Assembly (NCBI GenBank): GCA_000708835.1
Contig: DF237153.1
Coordinates: 7,884 to 71,883, forward strand
Origin: Klebsormidium nitens
Lineage: Eukaryota; Streptophyta; Klebsormidiophyceae; Klebsormidiales; Klebsormidiaceae
Reading direction: 5' to 3'
Length of the DNA stretch: 64,000 nucleotides
Shown here in pieces: positions 42,801-54,404 of the stretch. Each line of letters opens with the position of its first letter. Within the stretch, counting starts at the first letter, position 1. The notes beneath the pieces were generated by a model. That model was given only the letters and a program-made list of their open reading frames with translations, was not told the DNA's origin and did no database searches. The position numbers and the translations under genes were made by a program.

Positions 42801-43730
42801 CTCTCGGGACGTTCGATTCGGACGCCACCGCGGCGCTCTCCGACGGGTCCGAAGTCGGTTTCCAAAAAGAGCCGCAGTCGGCAGAGGCCGCGCTGCGCTA
42901 CTACAGCCAGGTGTACACAAACGGCACGTCGTGCGACCTGACGGATCAGTTGCGCCAAACCGAGGTACGGATTGAATGAGTTGATATAGGGGTCATGGCC
43001 TCGGAAGACTAATCCTTCAATTTCTCTCCAATTAGATTTAGTAAGCTCCTCCTCTAACACCAAGGATATATTCCTAAGAACACCTTCTTCGCACCCGTAC
43101 CCACCCTAAACCCCGAAGCTAAGCCTACCCGTCCCAGGCTGGTTGGCTTACTCTATCTGAAGTTTGGCCAAGCTTCGCTAGATTGAAGTCTTACTTGGAT
43201 CCGAGGGAAGCTCTCAAAATGCTGACGACTGCTGAAGGAACTCAGGTCGCTCTCCACGCATAAATCCTTGCGCAGCATTCACTCCGGTCGGTGGTGCAAA
43301 TTTTGCAACTCAACTTTCGCTCCGACAGATCCTTTTCACTTACAACGGTCCTCAAAAGAACCCAGCTTAATGGGTACCTTCTGTGCAGGTCCGATTCTTC
43401 TGCTCGCCCGAGTCCCAGTCGTACTTGTCCGCAATCTTGGAGCCTGCCACATGTCGATACATCCTCAAATTCCACACGCCTCTGCTCTGCAAACACCCGT
43501 AAGTTGCGTCGTAACACCGCAGATGTTGAATTTCACGCTCGGCCAGAACCGGAAAGGTGCTGAACTTTCTTGTCGAGGGTACAATGAGGGCGAGGCTGCC
43601 CGGTAAAGGTTGTTCTGGTCTGAAACCTGCCTCTAGATTGGGCAGCACAGCACGGTCCTGTCCGCCACTCTCTAGAGACGAACTGGCAGTCCTGTTTCAG
43701 GAAAAGTCTTGCGTTACAAAGGGGAGTTAG
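39868..43730 (+). CDS. OS9: OS-9/EBS6-type ER lectin (MRH domain), 7 exons
   Basis: Exons 39868-39952, 40281-40348, 41068-41283, 42167-42238, 42785-42964, 43389-43498 and 43637-43730 sum to 825 nt (274 aa), with matching phases. The length is close to plant OS9 (about 280 aa). The N terminus (MEKWLVYAVLIISMCAVQAQ) is a signal peptide. The MRH lectin domain shows KKFLCMLPEVKEDES, GWWTYEFCYRKHVRQFH, FSLGTFDSDATAAL, YTNGTSCDLT, TEVRFFCSPE and CRYILKFHTPLLCKHP. OS-9 binds trimmed N-glycans on misfolded proteins in the ER lumen and hands them to the HRD1 ligase (ERAD). The second exon could start at 40260 instead (same phase), adding seven residues. The last exon is the least certain, being supported by phase only. 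Confidence 0.85.
42032..42056. repeat. 25-bp inverted repeat arm in OS-9 intron (partner at 43090-43114)
   Basis: The 25 nt here, which contain GGTTTAGGGTGGGTAC, are exactly the reverse complement of 43090-43114. A diverged copy lies near 47423-47445. It is a dispersed repeat with a TTTAGGG core, of unknown origin. Confidence 0.7.
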
Positions 43731-46407
43731 GTTGCTGAGTCCGCTTGCGTGAACCCGACCGAGGGTGACTTCAAGGGCCTGGTTTTCTGGTTGCGGTGAC
43801 ATGTGCTTCTTCAGTGCTTGTAGAAATATAGTCCAAGGTGACCACACATGGCCATACTTGTACCTGTAATCTCCCTGTGGTGATCATTTCATAAGAGGCC
43901 GTTTGACGACTGCCAGGGCTTACCAGTAGACCAATGAAGCTAGAGCGGATTAGACGGAATTTACCCCAGCTTTTGTGAGAGGGCCCGCTCGGCTTCCGTT
44001 CGATCAAGATGGCCCTGATCATGGTAAAGGCAGCCAATCGCTAGCTCTTTGGGCGCTGTGCAGGTTGTACAGGCAAGAGACACGGCCGTGGAGCACGATC
44101 CACTGCCGACCCCACGCGGAAGAAAGCGCCGACGGGGCCAGTGGGCAGTCATCGATGCAGAGAACAGACGAAACACGTGACCTTGTTGAGAAAACATAAT
44201 GCATTTTAGGCAATATTGAGTGAGCACGAGCATGAGCAATGTGGTCGATGGCTTCACATCATCAACTTTGCATGCACGTATCCCAGTCCTCAAGCACCGG
44301 CAGCTTTTTGATCCTATGATACGGTCCTGTCACGACGTTTTGAGAAGCTCAGTGTTCACACCATGCACGCGCCCGTGATCATCCAATGCATGGTACGTAA
44401 CATTGGGCGGCAGCACTCGTGGCGCCGGGCGGCCTCCATAGTTGTGTATACATGCCATGTGCATGAGACGGCGGCGATCGGATCTCATTCACCAAGTAGC
44501 ACCAAGTGATCATCACTAAGTCATGCATCTAGCTGGCATGCAGCCTGTTTACTAGCTGGCTACTAAAGCTATTGAGCATGGAGAGAATCCGGCCATGGCT
44601 TTAGCCGTGGCCGTGATCACTTGCATGTACGTGTGTACGTTGCTGAAGACTCATGCAGGTCATGACTGCGGGCCACCGCAATTATTATTTTAAGTACATG
44701 ACAGAAGCCTGGAGTCGACATATAGCCAAGACACGTTCTCTAGCTGCATAAAATCGCGACGGACAGTTGGTGGCCATGGTGAGTTTCAATTGTACATCTT
44801 GTCGTTTGATCGCGACCTTTGCATGGTTGCTGTGCCTCTTCATATTGGTGGATATTGGACAATGTGATATATCCAGCCAGTGACTAGATGTCGGGCCTCT
44901 GCTAGCTTGCAGACCGGCCCCTTACATGAAGCATAATTACAGGCCTCAACACTCTTCTTCCACAGGGTTGACTGCTCCGCACGCGGATGATTCCGCCCCT
45001 TGATGAAAATTTCAGACGTGTTGCTTCTGCATCGATCTCCAAAGTGCACGCTCTTAATTCTATCCCTTCAATGGATCTTGTCAAGAAGTCGGGCTGTTTC
45101 CGTCGAAGCATGACTCGTACTCTCTATTGGTCTCGCAGGGTTACATGATCCGGGCCTTCAAGTTGGCCAGTCTTCAAATGCAGGCTTTGCAGCCAGGGAG
45201 CACATCCCGCTGACTGTTCTACCCGCATAACAAAGGCATTTGAAGGTCTTATACAAAATTCTACCTATAGGTATACAGAGACAGAAATTAAGTTGACTGT
45301 TTGATGCCACTGGATCCCGACGAAGACGCATCCTGCTTCTTTATCCCTTACCACTTGTATCCAGCTGCCGTTATAAAAGGCCGGCCGCGTCATGTTTCGT
45401 AAGTCTCAAGACTTCTCACGGAAGGCTACAGATCAACAAGCTACCACCTTTGGGATTGGTGCTCCTATTATCTTTCGACCTGTTATGGCACTGCTCGTGG
45501 GCTCCAGGCCCTCCACAGCAGCCTGGAGCCGAGACCACAACCTCTCCAAATCCTCACCGTACCTCCGCCGCTATCCGGCTAGCCGCTTTGTCCCCTCTTT
45601 GTCAGTGCCCTGGATTCCGCTCCTTCTCAATAATCACCGTAGTAAAAAGAATAACAATGGATGCGAGCCCCAAGTTCTTGACGGGAATTTGCAGCGCGCG
45701 CTCGCACTCGCGTTGTGCTTTAGTCTCTCCTCCCCTCTTTCTTGACTCCCCCTTCCTGCGCCCGCCGACAGTTGACCGCTCGTCAGTCTTGTCGTCTGCA
45801 AGGGTGACCAGGCTCTCCTAATGTCCTGCGCATGCGCACCAGTTGAGGGTCTGCGTCCTTTATTGCGTTTAATGATTCGTCTGTGAACACGTGACATTTC
45901 TCGGACACAAGTGGCGTCCGGAGAGTCACGGGGTCCATCTGGCGAAGTTAAGATGTACGAGAAAGATCTTTGAGATGCGGTACGCTCAAAGAAAGCTTTA
46001 GATCCGGCCGAGCCAGCCCGCTACGGATCTCCGAATCTAGACTCCTGACCGTATGTTGGCTGCAAGCACACCAATCCGTCCAGTTTTCCATTTCCATCAG
46101 GCGCAACTCTTTTGGAGGTTGGTGGTTGCTTTGAGGACCACAAATTCTCGAGCTCGGTATCTTCGGAACTTGTTTGGGTACGGCTTAGACTCTCTGGCAA
46201 AGAGTGGGGAACGCTTTGGGTGTCGGTTGTTGAGACTAAGGTCGTTTCTTGCCTCAAGAACCAAGATTGCGTCGAAGTGAGCAAACCGTGCACAAGCGAC
46301 AGCGGACGGGGCAACGACATACAAGCCTGATCTTATCTTCCAAGACAAAATCGTAATAAATTCATAGCGAGAATCGACTCTTCGAAGTCAGTTACCTGTC
46401 TGTTAGG
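43731..46407. other. Intergenic; second palindrome-rich block about 44330-44740
   Basis: No supported gene. The part 44330-44740 is crowded with CATG, GCATGC, TGATCA, CTAG and GTAC palindromes, including RY-type CATGCA sequences that B3 transcription factors bind in land plants. The remainder is unremarkable. Confidence 0.4.
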
Positions 46408-49400
46408 CTACGAGGAAACGCTGGACAGAGCGTCCTCCCCCCCGTTCACCGCCCCGTAGAGCCCCCGGCTAGCCTCCCGGGAGGCGGCCTCCAGGGCCGC
46501 GGTACATACCGCCTCTAGTTCGGGCAGGACCTCCTTCGCCAGATCCGCCCGATCCCGGCGCAGCATCGTGGCGCATCTGAGGCCCAGCTTGGCGACCTGC
46601 AGAATAAGGGATGGCAGTGCTAGGTCGCCAGATTCGAACACTGACCAGAGTGCGTTGAGCTAGAGGGGGACAAAAGTCAGTTTCGGAAGCCGTTTTACGA
46701 AGCTGGACTGCTTGAGACAAAGCGACGGTAAATTCTTGATTAAGGAGGGAAAAGGTCCTAGTTGGCGGCTGTGCAGAGTGGGTCGTAACAACCGCTTGGA
46801 AACGCTGGCGCAACAGGTCTTGGCCCTAAGCAGCGGAGCAGCGGGCTCTATGACGCGATGACAATTCTCATGTCTATTTGCAAACCAAGGGACCCCAGAC
46901 ACTCAGCTCCTTGTCACTCGACTCCATTTTCACATGATACACTTAGGAGTCCCCCGCAATTTTTCCAACCAGCAATCTCGTCGAAACATTCCAGAAAAAC
47001 CCAAAAGTAGACTCAGCAGAACGGCCCTCTGTAGCGAAAGCCCCACACCGCTTCAAAAACCAAGGATTCCTGTAAACAGATCACAGTCTTCCCTGCGAGC
47101 GCACTCTTCATATATATCCGCTTTTGAGCGACAGCAGCTCACGAACGGCTCACCTTAGTCGCCACCTCTTCCGGCCAGCTCCCCGCCGTCCGATCGACCA
47201 GCGCCATGACGCGCCCTTGGTTGAGAGCGTCTTCGACGGCGCCCACGATCTGCTGCGGGGGCCGGTTGGTGAGCAGCTGGAGGAGGCATATGCCGAACGC
47301 GTAAACGTCGCTCTTCTGGTTGAACGTGCCCTGCTGCAAGTATTCTGCAAGATGCGACAGACTTTTGAGTGATTTAGTTTGATGCAGCCAAGATTGCCAG
47401 TTTGGGAACGGGTGAGTTACTTTGGGGGGTTTAGGATGGGTACAAGGATGCGGAGGAAGTGAATTTGACGAGCTATACTGTTAAATTTCGAGCTGATTGG
47501 TTCCAACGCTCATCAAGAGTCCGCAGGGTTAGTGCGCATTTCGTTGGAGTTGATCCCGGCAGGCGTTTTTCGGAAAGCAACGGCTGCAACGATTGTTCTG
47601 TATTAAAAATGCGCGGATTGATTTGCATCTCTTCTCTGGCGGCGGAGGCATGTTGCAAAAGACTCGGATCAATCTAGGGACAATCTGAAGGAATCGTAAC
47701 AACCCATTCTACGGAAAGCTTTTAGTTGCGAAGTTTTCTTACCTGGGTCCATGTAAAGGAGCGTCCCCTGAGGGCGCGTGTCAAACATCAACGTCTGCAA
47801 GTTCCCGCTGGAACCTTGCGCCGCACGCGAGAGTACTGTAGTCGCAAGTTCGGGCGCCACTCTTGCCATGCCGACGTCACCCAGCTTGGCGGTGAGATGC
47901 TGGTCGAGCAGAATATTGGACGGCTTGAGGTCTTTGTGGATGATCATGGGACGAGAAGTATGCATGGCGCGCAGTGCAATCGCGACCTGCGGAAGAAGTG
48001 GTTAGGAAAAGGCTTTCAGGAGTTACTTCAGGAGCTCACTAAGAAAGTGCTTAGGGCCTTAACAACCAGAATCAGAAAGTGGAAGGTTTAGAGTGCAGGG
48101 TTGGACGGCTTCAGGTCCTTGTGGATGATCATGGCGCCGCTCAATCATGATCTGCAGACGAAGTGGTTAGGGGCTTAACCTTTAAGGGTTCCTTCTAAAA
48201 AACGGGAATCGGGTGGGGATCCAGATTCGGACGGCGGGGCTTTGTGGATGACCATTGGACGGGGCGTGTGCATGAAGCGCAGCGCAATCGCAACCCGCGG
48301 AGACAATGCTCAGGGTCTTAACCGTCAGGGTATATCTTCAGGGAATTGAAGCGAGTTTGGCGTCTAGAAATGGGTTGAACGGCTTGAGGTCCTTGTGGAT
48401 GATCATGGGACGGGACGTATGCATGGCGCGCAGCGCGATCGCAACCTGCAGAAACAACGTTTGGGGTCTTAACCTTCAGGGGTTACTTTCTGAAGTCGGA
48501 GAGTTTAGAGTTTAGGGTATGATGGCTTCAGGTCCTTGTGGGTGAGCATTGGACGGGACGGGCGCATGATGTGCGGCGCACTCGCAACCTGCAAACGGAA
48601 TGCGTAGTGCCTCAACCTTCGGGGGTAGGTTATGGCGAATCGAGATTCAAAGTTCGGGGTTAACCCATTTCAGGCTCATCAAATTGACCCGGGCCGTCGA
48701 TCCTACACCTTCTATTAGCACCCCCGGAAGGTGTAGGATATTCTTTGGGCTAGGCGCAGAAAAGAGAAGAACAAAAGGAGCACCAGAGCGTGGGGGAAGT
48801 TGAGCGAATCGCAGCCCGTACCTCAAAGGCGATCCTGATCCTGCTCATGTAATCCAGCGATGCGGAGTGGTCCCTTCTGGCGAGGCGGTCCTCGAGCGAC
48901 CCGTTGGCGCAGTACTCGTAGACGAGGCAGCCGCGCTCGGGGCAGCAGCCCATGAGCATCACAATGTGCGGGTGGCGCAGGCCACTCAGGATCTCCACCT
49001 CGCGCTGGAACTCGTCGGGACCCTGGAAAAACGGGTTACGTGGAGGTATGGGATTCAAATCGGTCGACAACATGTTCCTGGCGACGGTTTACACCGACGG
49101 TATACCTGAACTGTAATCTCCAAGAAGCAGTCCGTCGATTTCCCAAGTATTTTCTAACCCCGGCGCAGTACGCGGATGGCATGAAAACTTGGGGCATAGA
49201 AGGCGGATGGCGCAAGATACTTGGAGTTTTCACCTCGCGCTGAATTAAAATGGGGCTTGCAAAAGCGGATCCAGGAACGTGACTTAGTTGGTATAAATGC
49301 AATGAAAGCACTTGAATTGCGGCGGAATGCTGAAGAGAATTCGGTCATAAACTGGCACGTCATACTGGTTTGAATAAGAAGTGAGGGTCGCCTTTCTGGT

Positions 49401-52400
49401 TAGGAATCTGACACCCACCTGCAAACCCTCGGGGTTTAGGACCTTGATAGCAGCCGACCTGTGCTCCAGCCTGCCTAGGTAGACCTTCCCGAACCCACCC
49501 TCTCCAAGCAGCTTTGCCGGGCTGAAGTCATCGGTGGCCGCCTCTAGTTCTCGGAACGAATACACGCGGCACTGCGACTGAGGCTTTCGCCGCTTGATCA
49601 GTTCCTGCATTCGATCGCCGTCAAAATAAATGCGTGGTCTGGTAGCTTACCAAGGCGTTAGCACAACTTGAAACGTGATAGGACATGCACGGTTACTCCA
49701 GGCCCTCTACGGTGCTGAACGCCCGAACTTGCCCTACTATCAGTCCGGTCCGTCAAAAGAAGACTCAGACGCGCGGAGTGTGCATTTCCCGAGCTCTGAC
49801 AATCGACGCCTTGAAGGATGGAGATGCTCAAAGAAGCACTAAGGGGTCGTCTAGGTCGTGTGGCCAAGTCCGTGTTTGAGCCCCGCTTGAAAAAGGTCGG
49901 TTTCCCAACGAAGAGAGAACGGCCGATGTCAGTCTCTGATCAAGTGAGCCTACGGAAGATCCCAACTTTTCTGTTCCTTATTCAATCAATGCCATTCTCA
50001 GTCATACGATATAAAGAGCAACCTGGTATTGGGTTCCGTTGACAACAGAGACTTAAAGTGCTGCGGATCGTACAGTCATGTATGTTGCGAAGCTACGCTC
50101 ACCTTTTCTTGGCGTTCCTTCTCGGCCGCCTCCTTCGCCAGGCTGGCCTCCACCTCGCGCAGCTGCCGCTCATAGTTCGCCTGCTGGGCTTGGAGCCTGA
50201 AAGACACAAGTGCAGCGTACGGTCATTATGTCCCAAGAGACGGTGATGATTCAACGTCTGAAAGGCAGCTGATAAAAATGGAATGTGCCATTTCGGTACT
50301 ACCGAGGAAGCTGCTGCTAAAGGCACCCTCGGAGGCCCCGACCAAGACATAGAAGTAGTGACTTTGCTTCGAAAAGTGGACCGAGCACAGAAGCACAACC
50401 CACCACGTTCTTTTACAGCTTGACGATTCCTCCTTCTTCTTGATTCCCTGTGGCAGCAGCGCTCAGACATTGCTTTCGAGATCGGCGCAAAGCAGTCCTC
50501 ACCTGGCTGTTGCCGCTTCCGATAGCTGCAGCTTCCTCAGCACATCCGCCAGCTCGTCACTGCCCCGCACGTCCTCTTCCCGACCCATGGTTTCCCCCTC
50601 GACATACTCGCTATGCTCGGGTACAGATCCGGGCACCCGCTGACCCTGGCGGTTAACCCAAGCCTCCGTCGCGGTTACCGAGTCAGGAGTGCCGGTTCGG
50701 GACTGCAGCATTACCGGTTGAGAGGGGGATCCCTGAGGAAACGGCCCGGGCTTGCTGCTAACAGATAAGGCGCTCGAGCTGACCACTGAGCGGGGGGACT
50801 CGTTTGCGGGGGTGGACGGGCGCGAGTCGTGGGACACTGTCGAGGGAGGTATGATCGGAGGCAGGAAAGCCGCGCTGCAAAAGAAGGATCCGTGAACTGT
50901 CAGACCACTAGATAGTCTGGGCCGTTGTGATTGCCTTGAATTGAGTGCGCCTGCTGCTGGAGGCGCAACCAAACAAGAGTAGAATCTTGGCTCGAATCTT
51001 GCCCCTGAGCCGTCGAAACCCTGTGACCCCCATACTGCCAAAACCCCCAAGCCCCCAAAAGTGTGCACTCCTTAAACCGTTGAAAATTAAGACCAGTGGT
51101 CTTTGCACATGCACATTGTGAAGGAGGCTTCCAAGCCGAAGCATGCAAGTGCTGGCTTGACAAATCAACTCAACTTTGAAGTCATTGGATCAAGTTGGGC
51201 TGGCCTCTTCTTCAATCTTACCTTTGGCCCGGCATGTCTTTTCCGAGTCCACGTTTTGCTCCTGACCCCGCCACGCCCCTCTTCCCGTCATAGAACTGAG
51301 AGGTCAACAATTCGCCCCTGCTGTTGACCAGAAACACGCTGCAACGGGCTTTCTTAGCCACTCGCGCCGTCAGGCCCTTCTTCCGGAAACTGCAAAAAAA
51401 TGCAGCACCTTGTGTTGAAAGAACGAGATTGGGCCTACTGACAGATGTCTGATCTCATGAGGCCCTAACAAAGATTTCAGCGAGCCAGTAAAGCTTTGAT
51501 TTGTTGTGGTTTGTGAAACGATTAGGCCCTGACAAAGCCAGTGGAACTTCATTTGTTAGTTGTTTATTGAAAGAACCAGACGCAGAGCATGGACAATTGA
51601 TGGAAGTAAATCGTGCAATATGCTGCCACATATGTGAAGACCCTGGAGAAGCACAACGACATGGGATACAGCAAGATTGAGCTCAGAGTTGGGGAGCAGA
51701 TCCGCAGACCAGCTTTTAGAGACGATCACAAAACGTTGGATCCGAGTCAAAGTGAATCGGTGAGGGGCCTTAGGTAGCATTTCTTGCCGCTATGTTTGGA
51801 AGACCTCGGGCAAGACGGTAAAGTCAAAGGGCAGGTTCGCTTACGAGAACCCAGTCCTTCCGCCGGTCCCCATGACGAGGTGCGTGGCCCCGACCTCTTC
51901 GACAATCTCGAGCATGACTGGTTCGCGGTCGGTGCCGCAACGGATCGTGATGGAGGCTTTTACCTGCATTCTTAGGAAGTCTGCTCAGAACTTTGGTCAT
52001 TTTGCCAAATGCTGTGCAGGACAGCTGGATAACAAGTATAACTAGTAAGAAAGCTGTTACCTGACTCTGAAGATGTTAAGAGACCTTCGCACCACGGATC
52101 AAGTGGGGTTCAGTTGCCCTTAGATGCACCCCAGAGCTGCGCTATCATTAGAGCACCAAAATTAGGCAAAAGAACATTCAAATTGTCAGGCCAACCAGTC
52201 CACCAAAAGAATGACAGGGGCCGGAGTGAAATCTCTTACGCTCTGTTGCTTGCAGACCGCTTGGTACTCCTCAAGAAAGATTGCCGCCTTCCTCCCCTCC
52301 TCCTGAATGTAGTCAGCCTGGCATTGATCCTCTGCCCACGCCAGCGGCATTGGTCCCTCTGCAGAACAGGAAAGCATCTATTGAGCGCCCTGTTATTCTA

Positions 52401-52861
52401 GAGAATCGGTCGTCATCTACAGAAAAGTTTTGAGCATTCTTCACATATTCTGATCAACAGAGCTTCAGGTTGAGATACAAGCTGTGGAGATCCTTGAGCG
52501 GACAACTGCATCAAGTATTACACACTGACAGCTAGAAATAAATTCGATGCACTCAATTCAAATCGGAGGGGTGTCACAAGAGTCTGAGAAGGAGACATAG
52601 CACTTCTCTAGCTGACCAAATGACTTCATGCCCGCAATGCATCGCTAACCGGCACAGAGGCCTTCAGAGTAGCACATGAGGATGTAGCTTACTAGGAGTT
52701 GGGATCAGGTCTGGAATCTTCACAATGTGCGCCAGAATGACTTGATCCACACCGGCTTTCACAAAGAAGTTGATCGCCCATTGCAAGGCCTCTCGGCACT
52801 CGGCACTTGTGCTGCTCTTCAGCGCAACAATCACCGTCTTGCCTGCCTCCATGTCGACCAT
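46408..52861 (-). CDS. USP-coiled coil-kinase paralogue lacking the U-box, 11 exons
   Basis: Exons on the minus strand: 52861-52693, 52358-52240, 51963-51845, 51389-51222, 50874-50503, 50196-50103, 49604-49419, 49022-48822, 47986-47743, 47344-47154 and 46596-46408. The sum is 2,052 nt (683 aa), phase-consistent. Six exons are the same length as in the upstream paralogue at 31169-38806, which shows duplication. The USP domain ([29 protein letters not shown]), kinase ([53 protein letters not shown]) and a shortened coiled coil (31 against 87 residues) are present. The protein ends ...GGEDALSSVSS, exactly where the sister continues into IFLCPIS of the U-box, and no U-box is found downstream. It would be a kinase without E3 activity. 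HKD and DVG are again changed. Confidence 0.8.
48085..48600 (-). repeat. Tandem degenerate copies of the kinase catalytic-loop exon
   Basis: Within the intron upstream of exon 47743-47986, about four copies at roughly 150-bp spacing repeat the exon edge encoding VAIALRAMHTSRPMIIHKDL. They lie near 48095-48150, 48220-48300, 48370-48450 and 48520-48595. The copy at 48370-48450 stays open and keeps the HKDLKP residues and a CTGCAG acceptor. The others carry substitutions or deletions. Confidence 0.75.
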
Positions 52862-54404
52862 GGCAGCTTCTGCGCGCACAGGGCCTGGTTTTATTCTTGG
52901 TGGTAACCCAATGTGACTGCTTCTACTCCAACTTGTGCATTTTAAGTTTTCTTGTAAAGGATGTCTCACATACGCTATGGAGAGGGCGGCAAATGCACCT
53001 CGATTGAGCTGCAGATCACGGCTGCGCTGAGCCTAGAAAGCTGACGACATCTTTTCCAAAGCTCAGATGCACCTCTCCTCCCTAGGCAAGCTACAAAACT
53101 AAAAGCTGAGCTTCCTAGTCAATGGATCTACTCCAATACTTCGCCTTGCTGCTCGTTTCCGTTGGACCTCTTCCTCTGACCTTCTGTCAGATTTCCTTTT
53201 AAGTTCTAGCTTGATCTTTACTGCAGTACTTCTGCAGGATCTCTTTCAGAACGCCCTTCTTCGGATCTTTCTGCGCCTAGACTCTACAGCCTGCAATCTG
53301 CACTACAGGCCAGAGCATCATTGTTTCGTCAGCTACACTGAGCAGATTCTGCTGCTCAAGATTTCATCCGGCATTCCGCAATCTTCGCTGGACTAGAATG
53401 GGACGTAGAACATGCAACTGTCGATCCCGAAACAGCTGGTGACATCAGCCCTGATCGGACGATGTAGAAGGCAATGTATACTTAGATCGGACGGTGAATT
53501 ACTACCTGTCAGACACCAAGTCATATGATACACTTAAATGAAAGTTCAGAAGACGGTCAGGCGTTTTCGGAGACGGCCGCCAGTAACAGAGTTCGCGGCG
53601 TTTGTGATGCACGGATTCCTCGTCTTATTTCGCCGAAATCTGGCCAATAGCTTGCCGTCAAGATCCCGGTTGCATTTTCCCGGCAATATGATCTGGGTAC
53701 CAAACCCTGTGTAAAACCTCACGAGCCGGCGAGCGGCCGCGCCACAGCCGCTCGCGATCGGTAGATTTGAATCCTTATGATCGATACCATGGCATGCGAC
53801 CCTATCAAAGCGGAGATCCTCAGCTGCTGCAGGAGAGCCGCTAAAGGAGGTTGGATTTCGCTCCCACGCCACAAACTTTTGAAATTGGTCCGCGAAAGAC
53901 ACCAGTCTGTCAAACTGAAATTCGACAATCTCAATATCTGATCCGTCTGAGCCACGTCGAGGTGTAACCAGCGGCCGCGCACAACGGTCTGCCAAGCAAG
54001 GTAATTAACTGGTTGGACGATCATGCACTAAGTATAGAAACCACAATGTGAACAATCCGGTGTCAGTGTGAAAGAGTATCAACAACAATCTCGATGTTCC
54101 GAATGCATGTGAAGTATGCGCCCCAGCTACCATATGCCAGACGGCTTTGTGAAGGCAGGTGTTTTTGATCAATTTTGATTTCGATCTTGTATCATTGTGG
54201 TACGTTGCAGGCCGCCGGCCAGGCCCGCTTGACGAGCTTTGTGGAATCCTTCTGTTGCATACTGGTTGGCAAGCTTGGCAGATGCGCTTCCGCTCATGTA
54301 TAGCAACACGTGGTTGAGCAGATTGGACGAGTCTTTCAGAACGGCTCATAATCTTGGCAAACTTATGCAAGGTTTACCTAAGTTGTCCATATCCAATTCT
54401 TGGC
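52862..54404. other. Intergenic between kinase 2 and SecY2 genes
   Basis: A minus-strand frame at 53546-53995 is open without an ATG and has no family resemblance. An imperfect hairpin around CGAGCGGCCGCGCCACAGCCGCTCG (53732-53756) is present. There is no supported gene. Confidence 0.4.

Noticed and set aside
45392-45821. Overlapping plus-strand frames near 45.4-45.8 kb
   Set aside because: They have no homologous pattern and no splice-supported continuation; the two frames overlap and both look random.
53546-53995. 149-codon minus-strand open frame between kinase 2 and SecY2
   Set aside because: It has no ATG at its start, no family resemblance, and composition typical of a chance frame in GC-rich DNA.
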